Part shown: positions 1 through 4,872 of the stretch, piece by piece
Numbering within the stretch: the first letter of the stretch is position 1
Layout: each line of letters opens with the position of its first letter
Assembly: GCA_020442965.1 (NCBI GenBank)
Contig: JAGRJB010000358.1
Span: 1 to 6,274, forward strand
DNA from: Pseudomonadales bacterium
GTDB lineage: Bacteria; Pseudomonadota; Gammaproteobacteria; Steroidobacterales; Steroidobacteraceae
Reading direction: 5' to 3'
Length of the DNA stretch: 6,274 bases
Position numbers and translations under genes: made by a program
The notes under the pieces: model-generated
Databases searched by the model: none
Seen by the model: the letters and a program-made list of their open reading frames with translations, nothing else
Told to the model about the DNA's origin: nothing

Positions 1-1
1 T

Positions 2-373
2 GGCGAACTCGGTGCTGGTAAGACGACCTTTGCGCGCGGTGCACTGACCGCCCTGGGTGCCGCGCCGCCCATCAAGAGCCCGAGCTACGCGTTGCTCGAA
101 ATCTATACGCTTGAATCGCTGGTCGCATTGCATCTCGACCTGTACCGCTTGATCGATCCGGCGGAGCTCGAGCAGCTGGGGCTGCGTGACTATCACCGGC
201 CACAACATCTGTGGTTGATTGAATGGCCGGAGCGAGGAACGGGCCATCTGCCTGTGCCCGATCTGGAATTGCGGTTCTACGTGCGGCCGCAGGGCCATCG
301 AATCGAGGCGCAATCCTGTTCAGAGGCCGGAGCTGTGACGCTCAACACAGCAAGAATGGCGACGAGGCATTGA
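2..373 (+). CDS. tsaE: TsaE, tRNA t6A37 biosynthesis ATPase (5'-truncated by window edge)
   Basis: TsaE (formerly YjeE) is the cytoplasmic ATPase that works with TsaB and TsaD to make N6-threonylcarbamoyladenosine at position 37 of ANN-decoding tRNAs. Only the last 123 codons are present. Reading from base 2, the fragment opens with the Walker A P-loop GELGAGKTTFARG. It continues with SPSYALLE, where the family usually has SPTY, then LDLYRL, the DPAELEQLGLRDY block and IEWPERG near the C-terminus. All are signature TsaE segments in the right order. The missing N-terminus is probably a few dozen residues, since the P-loop normally lies early in this roughly 150-residue protein. The stop is TGA at 371-373. 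The tail after the WPERG block (about 45 residues) is not distinctive. The cell-wall amidase gene follows, as in E. coli. Family identity is very secure; the true start is outside the window. Confidence 0.95.
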   Translation, partial: GELGAGKTTFARGALTALGAAPPIKSPSYALLEIYTLESLVALHLDLYRLIDPAELEQLGLRDYHRPQHLWLIEWPERGTGHLPVPDLELRFYVRPQGHRIEAQSCSEAGAVTLNTARMATRH

Positions 374-390
374 ACTTAAGCGGTGTTCAA
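370..390. repeat. Inverted repeat TTGAAC-N9-GTTCAA across the tsaE stop
   Basis: Two perfect 6-base arms, TTGAAC (370-375) and GTTCAA (385-390), are separated by nine bases. The left arm overlaps the tsaE stop codon and the right arm lies 34 bases ahead of the chosen amidase ATG. In RNA this could form a short hairpin. No T-run follows, so it does not look like an intrinsic terminator. Function unknown. Confidence 0.4.
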
Positions 391-408
391 CGTAGATTAC
401 GCTGCAAT

Positions 409-420
409 TTCAAGCTTGAA
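409..420. repeat. Perfect 12-bp palindrome TTCAAGCTTGAA
   Basis: The 12 bases are their own reverse complement and end four bases before the amidase ATG at 425. The arms share TTCAA/TTGAA with the inverted repeat at 370-390, so the segments could pair alternately in the transcript. It could be an operator half-site pair, an RNA structure affecting translation start, or chance. The sequence does not decide between these. Confidence 0.45.
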
Positions 421-424
421 GCCT

Positions 425-1702
425 ATGAGTTACAAGGAATTTTCGCCTTTTCGGGTGCAACTGCTGGGTCTTGCGCTAGGCCTTGTCGCGGTCGCTGGCG
501 CGGCGCGAGCCGGCGAGATCCGTGACCTGCGACTCGTCACCGCCGAATCATCGACGCAGCTGGTGGTCGAATTGTCGGGTCCTGCGGCGCACAAGCTCTT
601 TACGCTCGGCAACCCGAATCGCGTTGTGCTCGATCTCGCCGGCACGACCTTGCCGGCTCGAATCGCTCTGCCGCCTGCCGTCGGCATCGTCACCGGGGTG
701 CGGGCCGGCAAGCAACCTAACAATACCGTTCGGCTCGTGTTCGATATGTCCAAGTCAGTGCGGCCGCGCGTGCTCGAGTCCGGGCCGAATGGCCCCTATC
801 CCTTCAGGCTGATCGTTAGCCTGGACGGCAGCGGCGCAACCACCGCAACCACCGCAACCAACGCAGCCGTCGCGGCGGGCGCAGCGGTCGCGACTGCGCC
901 GGTCGTGCCGCATGCGATTCAGCCGGTTCACGCACCGAGCGAGAGCGGTCGGGACATTGTCATCGCGGTCGATGCGGGTCATGGCGGTGTCGATCCGGGT
1001 GCGATCGGACCGAGCAAGACGCGCGAGAAGGATGTCGTGTTGCAAATCGCGCAGGCACTGGTCGCCAAGATCAACGCCGAGCCGGGGATGCGCGGTGTTC
1101 TGACGCGCGACGGCGATTACTTCCTGGAACTGCGTGATCGCATGCTGCGTGCACGGCGCGCAAAAGCCGACATGTTCGTGTCGATTCACGCCGATTCGAT
1201 CGGTAATCCGTCGGTTTCGGGCTCGTCGGTGTACGTGCTGTCCGAGCGTGGCGCGAGTAGTGAGGCGGCGCGCTGGTTAGCCGAGCGCGAGAACGCCGCG
1301 GACCTCAAGGGTGGCGTGTCGCTCGAGGGCCGCGACAAGGTGCTCGCCAACGTGCTGCTCGATTTGTCGCAATCGGCGAGCATCTCGCAGAGTATGGCGG
1401 CCGCGGAACAGGTGCTGCGTTCTCTCGACGGTGTCGGCGAGGTGCGCAAGCCAAGAGTGCAGCAGGCTGGGTTCGTGGTGTTGAAATCGCCCGATATTCC
1501 CTCGCTGTTGGTCGAGACAGCTTATATTTCGAACAAGGCGGACGAATCCAAACTGCGCCAACCCGCGCATCGCGCGCGTATCGCCGACGCGATATTCGGC
1601 GGGATTCAGGACTACTTCAACGATAATGCGCCCGATGGGACGAGACTTGCCGCGGCGCGCCGGTCGCGGGTCGCCGACGCGACGAGCGGCGGGCGCCTGT
1701 GA
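425..1702 (+). CDS. amiB: Periplasmic N-acetylmuramoyl-L-alanine amidase, AmiB/AmiC type
   Basis: This exported zinc amidase cuts the bond between N-acetylmuramic acid and the stem peptide, splitting septal peptidoglycan at division. The chosen ATG gives 425 residues. A signal peptide covers about 1-29, with a hydrophobic stretch LLGLALGLVAVAGA and a likely cut after ARA. An AMIN localisation domain spans about 31-135. A low-complexity Ala/Thr linker follows at about 137-165. The Amidase_3 domain runs from about 176 to 400. Zinc and catalytic residues are visible: H186 in DAGHGG, E201 in TREKD, H255 in SIHADS and E364 in LLVETAYIS. Between the last two lies the alpha-helical insertion that in AmiB and AmiC blocks the active site until an EnvC- or NlpD-like activator binds. 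No C-terminal LysM domain is visible; the tail is about 25 polar residues. A GTG at 383 would add 14 residues ahead of a good signal peptide and is less likely. The symbol follows gene order; amiC is equally possible by domain content. Confidence 0.92.
   Translation: MSYKEFSPFRVQLLGLALGLVAVAGAARAGEIRDLRLVTAESSTQLVVELSGPAAHKLFTLGNPNRVVLDLAGTTLPARIALPPAVGIVTGVRAGKQPNNTVRLVFDMSKSVRPRVLESGPNGPYPFRLIVSLDGSGATTATTATNAAVAAGAAVATAPVVPHAIQPVHAPSESGRDIVIAVDAGHGGVDPGAIGPSKTREKDVVLQIAQALVAKINAEPGMRGVLTRDGDYFLELRDRMLRARRAKADMFVSIHADSIGNPSVSGSSVYVLSERGASSEAARWLAERENAADLKGGVSLEGRDKVLANVLLDLSQSASISQSMAAAEQVLRSLDGVGEVRKPRVQQAGFVVLKSPDIPSLLVETAYISNKADESKLRQPAHRARIADAIFGGIQDYFNDNAPDGTRLAAARRSRVADATSGGRL
836..862 (+). 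repeat. In-frame 9-bp tandem repeat (three copies) in the amidase linker
   Basis: Copies are GCAACCACC (836-844), GCAACCACC (845-853) and GCAACCAAC (854-862), the third with one base change. They encode Ala-Thr-Thr, Ala-Thr-Thr and Ala-Thr-Asn in the flexible linker between the AMIN and catalytic domains. The unit length is a multiple of three, so copy-number change would alter linker length without a frameshift. Confidence 0.85.
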
Positions 1703-1741
1703 TCGATTTCCCGCGGGCGCGCTGAGCCACAGCGGCTTCGC

Positions 1742-1747
1742 TACACT
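1742..1747 (+). promoter_or_regulatory. Weak candidate -10 element (TACACT) ahead of mutL
   Basis: TACACT matches four of six bases of the sigma-70 -10 consensus, including the key first T, second A and last T. It lies 29 bases before the mutL ATG in the 74-base gap after the amidase gene. No convincing -35 is found at normal spacing: CTGAGC at 1722-1727 is only 14 bases away. mutL may simply be read through from upstream. Confidence 0.25.
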
Positions 1748-1776
1748 CTGCGGTCCCGTTGTCTTGCGGACCGCCG

Positions 1777-3561
1777 ATGCCGATACGTGTACTTCCCGAT
1801 GAGCTGATCGATCAAATCGCCGCTGGCGAGGTCATTGAGCGGCCTGCCTCGGTGGTCAAGGAACTGGTTGAGAACTCGCTCGACGCGAATGCGCATCGCA
1901 TCGAGATCGATCTCGAAGCAGGCGGCAAACGGTTGATACGGATACGCGATGACGGAGTCGGCATCGCCGCGTCCGAACTGCGGCTGGCACTCGCGCGACA
2001 CGCGACCAGCAAGATTGCATCGCTCGATGACCTCGAGTCAGTTGCCAGTCTGGGTTTTCGCGGTGAAGCGTTGCCTTCGATCGCATCGGTTGCACGCCTG
2101 ACGCTCACCTCGCGACCAGCCGATGCCGCGCGTGCCGTTCTCGTGCGAGCGGACGGGGGCGAGCAGGCCGAGGCGCGGCCGGCCGCGCATCCTCTCGGCA
2201 CTACCATCGAAATCCGCGATCTCTTCTTCAACGTGCCAGCGCGGCGCAAGTTCCTGCGTACTGACGCCACCGAGCAGGGGCATATCGTCCGCTTTGTCGA
2301 GCGCCTGGCGCTGTCGCGGGCGGATGTGGCGTTTCGCGTGGCGAGCAACGGCCGTACGCTGCTCGATGCACCGGTCGTTAGCGGCGCAGGTCAGGATGCC
2401 GCCCGCGTCGCGCGCGTGCTGGGCGATGAGTTCATGCAGCACGCTTACTCACTCAGCCATAGCGCAGGGCCGGTGCGTATCGATGGCTGGATCGGTGCAC
2501 CGACGACCGCGCGAGCCCAGGGTGATCAGCAGTTCTGGTTCGTCAATGGCCGTGCTGTTCGCGATCGTCTGCTCATGAGCGCCACGCGGCTCGGTTACCG
2601 CGATGTGCTCTACCATGGTCGTCATCCGGTTTACGTCTTGCACTTGTCGATCGATCCCACGTTGGTGGACGTGAACGCGCACCCGCAGAAGCTCGAAGTC
2701 CGCTTTCGCGACGCGCGTCAGATCCACGAGTTCGTATTCCGCGCGGTCGAGCGTCGTTTGGCGAGTGAGACGCAACCGGGTGGCGCATCGCCGCCGCCGG
2801 CGCGTTCGCTTTCCTATGGCAATGGGCCGGGGAGAGCGCAGCTGTCGTTGTCTTCTGGCACCGATGCAGGGATTTCGATCGGCGCCGATTGGCTGCTGGC
2901 GCAGCGTATTCGTGATCTGCCGGGTGCGGCCGAGGAACAGCGAAATGCGGCGGACTGCCCGCCAGACGCACGCGATGTGAATGCGCCGCTCGGCACCGCG
3001 ATCGCGCAACTGCATGGCATCTATATCGTCGCGCAGAACACCGACGGACTCATACTCGTCGACATGCACGCCGCACACGAGCGCGTACTCTATGAGCGAC
3101 TGAAGCGCGAGCGAACTCAGGGCGCCGCGTCGCAGGCGCTCGTGGCACCGATCGTCGTGCCGCTCAAGTCGCACGAGATCGACACGTTGCTGGAGACACA
3201 AGCCGACTGGCAGCGCGCAGGGTTTGAGCTCGAGCGACTGGCACCGGAACAGCTCGCGATCCGCCGCGTCCCCGCGCTGCTCGTGCGCGACGACATCGCC
3301 GCTCTGGTACGCGCGGTCGTGCAAGACCAGGTGGCTGGCAGCAACGGTCACCATCTCGATGCAGCGACCGATCGCTTGTTAGGTTCGATCGCTTGCCGCA
3401 GCGCCGTGCGTGCCCATCGTCGTATGAGCCTGCCGGAAATGAATTCGCTGCTCAGACAGATGGAGCGAACGCCGCGCGCCGATCTATGTGCGCACGGCCG
3501 ACCCACCTGGACACGCATGAGTCTACGAGAACTCGATCAGCTCTTTTTGCGCGGCCGCTGA
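1777..3561 (+). CDS. mutL: DNA mismatch repair protein MutL with predicted nicking-endonuclease domain
   Basis: MutL couples MutS mismatch recognition to strand incision and removal. The ATG gives 594 residues beginning MPIRVLPDELIDQIAAGEVI, the standard family start; GCGGA at 1766-1770 is a modest ribosome site. The N-terminal GHL ATPase domain (about 1-330) shows the catalytic E29 and N33 in KELVENS, DDGVG at 58-62, ATSK at 86-89, GFRGEAL at 93-99, and VDVNAHPQK with a conserved lysine at 305. A short linker (about 331-405) joins the C-terminal dimerisation domain. That domain contains QALVAP at 453-458, resembling the beta-clamp binding motif. It also contains DMHAAHERVLYE at 429-440, ACRSAVRA near C540, and CAHGRP at 571-576. 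These correspond to the metal-binding motifs of MutL endonucleases, which E. coli MutL lacks. The gene sits between the amidase and miaA, and its TGA overlaps the miaA ATG. An in-frame TTG at 1759 adds six residues and is disfavoured. Confidence 0.97.
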   Translation: MPIRVLPDELIDQIAAGEVIERPASVVKELVENSLDANAHRIEIDLEAGGKRLIRIRDDGVGIAASELRLALARHATSKIASLDDLESVASLGFRGEALPSIASVARLTLTSRPADAARAVLVRADGGEQAEARPAAHPLGTTIEIRDLFFNVPARRKFLRTDATEQGHIVRFVERLALSRADVAFRVASNGRTLLDAPVVSGAGQDAARVARVLGDEFMQHAYSLSHSAGPVRIDGWIGAPTTARAQGDQQFWFVNGRAVRDRLLMSATRLGYRDVLYHGRHPVYVLHLSIDPTLVDVNAHPQKLEVRFRDARQIHEFVFRAVERRLASETQPGGASPPPARSLSYGNGPGRAQLSLSSGTDAGISIGADWLLAQRIRDLPGAAEEQRNAADCPPDARDVNAPLGTAIAQLHGIYIVAQNTDGLILVDMHAAHERVLYERLKRERTQGAASQALVAPIVVPLKSHEIDTLLETQADWQRAGFELERLAPEQLAIRRVPALLVRDDIAALVRAVVQDQVAGSNGHHLDAATDRLLGSIACRSAVRAHRRMSLPEMNSLLRQMERTPRADLCAHGRPTWTRMSLRELDQLFLRGR

Positions 3562-4496
3562 TGCAGACCGTGCTCGTGCTTGCAGGACCGACCGGTGCGG
3601 GCAAGAGTCGGCTGGCCGAGTGGTTAGCGACGGAGTTGCCGCTCGAGATCATCAGCTGCGATTCAGCGCAGGTGTATCGCGGTCTGGACATCGGTACCGC
3701 GAAGCCCACGGCCAGTGTTCGGGCTGCCATTCCGCATCACCTGATCGACATTCGCGATCCCAGCGAGGCTTACTCTGCCGGAGCATTCGTGACCGATGTG
3801 GCGCGCCTCGTGCCGCAGATCATCGCGCGCGGGCGCCTGCCCGTGATTGTCGGCGGGACGATGCTCTACCTGCGCACGCTGGTCCGCGGAATTGCTGCGC
3901 TCCCCGAGGCGACTCCCGAACTGCGACAGGCAATCGATTCGGAGGCCGCCGAGCGCGGCTGGCCGGCGCTGCACGCGGCACTCAGAGAAGTGGATCCAGC
4001 CGCGGCGGCGCGCATTCATCCCCATGATCCGCAGCGCATCCAGCGCGCGCTCGAGGTGTTTCGCCTGACCGGGACGCCGATCAGTGTGCTGCAGCATCGG
4101 ACGACGCCTACAACGCCATACGTGTTCTCCCGTATCGCAATTGCACCTGCGTCACGCACTCTATTGCATGGTCAGATCGAGCAGCGATTCATGGCAATGC
4201 TTGGAGCGGGACTGATAGGCGAAGTGGCCGGTTTGCGTGCACGCGGGAACCTCACAGAGCGACACGCGTCTATACGATCGGTGGGCTATCGACAGCTCTG
4301 GGCACACGTGGCAGGTGAATACGACCTGGACACAGCGGTCTGCAAGGCAGTCGCTGCAACACGACAGTTAGCCAAGCGACAGCTTACGTGGCTACGGTCG
4401 GACCCAGGGATGACTTGGCTGGATCCCACCGACGCGGCGACCAAGCGCGTGCTGAAATCACGCGCTACGGAGTTGCTTCGCAACGACTGCGGCTGA
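3561..4496 (+). CDS. miaA: tRNA dimethylallyltransferase MiaA
   Basis: MiaA transfers a dimethylallyl group from DMAPP to N6 of adenosine 37 in tRNAs that read UNN codons. This is the i6A step, usually followed by MiaB methylthiolation. The protein is 311 residues, the normal bacterial length. Visible motifs are the P-loop GPTGAGKS at 9-16, SCDSAQVYRGLDIGTAKPT at 32-50, and VGGTMLYLRTLVRG at 97-110. D34 corresponds to the catalytic Asp42 of E. coli by motif. Further on are HPHDPQRIQRALEVFRLTGTPIS at 153-175 (a substrate-binding segment), RSVGYRQLW at 239-247 and ATRQLAKRQLTWLR at 266-279. The start ATG overlaps the mutL stop in TGATG, which suggests translational coupling. An in-frame upstream extension to 3393 would lie wholly inside mutL and is not a plausible start. 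Identity is unambiguous. Confidence 0.97.
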   Translation: MQTVLVLAGPTGAGKSRLAEWLATELPLEIISCDSAQVYRGLDIGTAKPTASVRAAIPHHLIDIRDPSEAYSAGAFVTDVARLVPQIIARGRLPVIVGGTMLYLRTLVRGIAALPEATPELRQAIDSEAAERGWPALHAALREVDPAAAARIHPHDPQRIQRALEVFRLTGTPISVLQHRTTPTTPYVFSRIAIAPASRTLLHGQIEQRFMAMLGAGLIGEVAGLRARGNLTERHASIRSVGYRQLWAHVAGEYDLDTAVCKAVAATRQLAKRQLTWLRSDPGMTWLDPTDAATKRVLKSRATELLRNDCG

Positions 4497-4501
4497 CCGC
4501 A
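4472..4501 (+). other. Two adjacent short hairpins at the miaA end
   Basis: GTTGC-TTC-GCAAC (4472-4484) and TGCGG-CTGA-CCGCA (4488-4492 with 4497-4501) are both perfect 5-bp stems. The second encloses the miaA TGA stop in its loop and closing stem. The following bases, TGGTAAGAT, are not a T-run, so a Rho-independent terminator is unlikely. The stems might slow or protect transcript ends between miaA and hfq, or be chance in GC-rich DNA. Confidence 0.35.
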
Positions 4502-4510
4502 TGGTAAGAT
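4502..4510 (+). promoter_or_regulatory. Candidate extended -10 promoter for hfq (TGGTAAGAT)
   Basis: TG-G-TAAGAT fits the extended -10 pattern TGN followed by a hexamer matching TATAAT at four of six positions, including the first T, the A at position 2 and the last T. Extended -10 promoters can act without a good -35, and none is seen at normal spacing here. Transcription would begin near 4517 and give a leader of about 70 bases. The spot lies just after the miaA stop and before the AT-rich hfq leader. In E. coli, hfq also has its own promoters within and near miaA. Confidence 0.4.
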
Positions 4511-4530
4511 AGTGTGCAAATGCTGTGACG

Positions 4531-4580
4531 AAATCATAATCAAAAAGATAACAATAACTTGGCGCGAATAACTAAGGAGA
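4531..4580 (+). promoter_or_regulatory. AT-rich hfq leader with A-R-N triplets and strong Shine-Dalgarno
   Basis: This is the most A-rich stretch of the window. It ends in AAGGAGA (4574-4580), five bases before the hfq ATG and the strongest ribosome site here. A-R-N triplets, the motif bound by the distal face of Hfq, occur as AAA-AAG (4542-4547), AAC-AAT-AAC (4550-4558), AAT-AAC (4567-4572) and AGG-AGA (4575-4580), the last covering the ribosome site. Hfq is known in E. coli to repress its own mRNA through the leader; the same is inferred here. Confidence 0.5.
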
Positions 4581-4585
4581 ATCCA

Positions 4586-4843
4586 ATGGCCAAGGGCCAG
4601 ACGCTACAGGACCCGTTCTTGAATACCCTGCGCAAGGAACGTATTCCGGTGTCCATCTATCTCGTCAACGGTATCAAGCTCCAGGGACAAATTGATTCAT
4701 TCGACCAGTTCGTGGTGCTGCTGAAGAACAGCGTGAGCCAGATGGTCTACAAGCACGCTATTTCCACGGTGGTGCCAGCACGCGCCGTGCGCATCGCCGC
4801 CGAAGACGGTACGACGGTTGCAGACATTGCCGAACCGGAGTGA
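4586..4843 (+). CDS. hfq: RNA chaperone Hfq
   Basis: Hfq is a ring-shaped Sm-like hexamer that binds small RNAs and mRNAs and promotes their pairing. The 85-residue protein starts [19 protein letters not shown]. The Sm1 region covers about 7-48 and includes the proximal-face Q8, D9, F11 and the [15 protein letters not shown] stretch. The rim patch reads R16-K17-E18-R19, matching the E. coli RRER. Sm2 contains [14 protein letters not shown], with the YKH uridine-binding motif. The C-terminal tail after the Sm core is short (about 15-20 residues, against about 35 in E. coli) and acidic, ending ADIAEPE. The ATG at 4586 is fixed by homology and by the AAGGAGA site. An in-frame TTG at 4559 would add nine residues spanning that ribosome site and is rejected. 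hflX follows after 29 bases. Confidence 0.98.
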   Translation: MAKGQTLQDPFLNTLRKERIPVSIYLVNGIKLQGQIDSFDQFVVLLKNSVSQMVYKHAISTVVPARAVRIAAEDGTTVADIAEPE

Positions 4844-4872
4844 TTTGATACAGCCACGGGCAAACGGCTCTC

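Noticed and set aside
1724..1738. Small hairpin AGCC-N5-GGCT after the amidase gene, considered as a terminator
   Set aside because: The stem is four base pairs and no T-run follows.
1759..1776. TTG start adding six residues to MutL
   Set aside because: MutL proteins start at MPIxxLP, which matches the ATG at 1777.
2449..3354. A 301-codon open frame on the minus strand inside mutL
   Set aside because: It lies wholly opposite well-conserved mutL codons, its translation shows no recognisable domain, and long antisense frames are common opposite GC-rich genes.
3393..3560. Upstream in-frame extension of miaA
   Set aside because: It is fully inside mutL, whereas the ATG at 3561 gives the family-typical N-terminus a few residues before the P-loop.
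4535..4540. CATAAT as a second -10 element for hfq
   Set aside because: No acceptable -35 or TGN extension accompanies it, and A/T-rich leaders produce such matches by chance.
4559..4585. TTG start adding nine residues to Hfq
   Set aside because: The extension spans the strong AAGGAGA ribosome site, and Hfq proteins begin with MAKG at the ATG at 4586.
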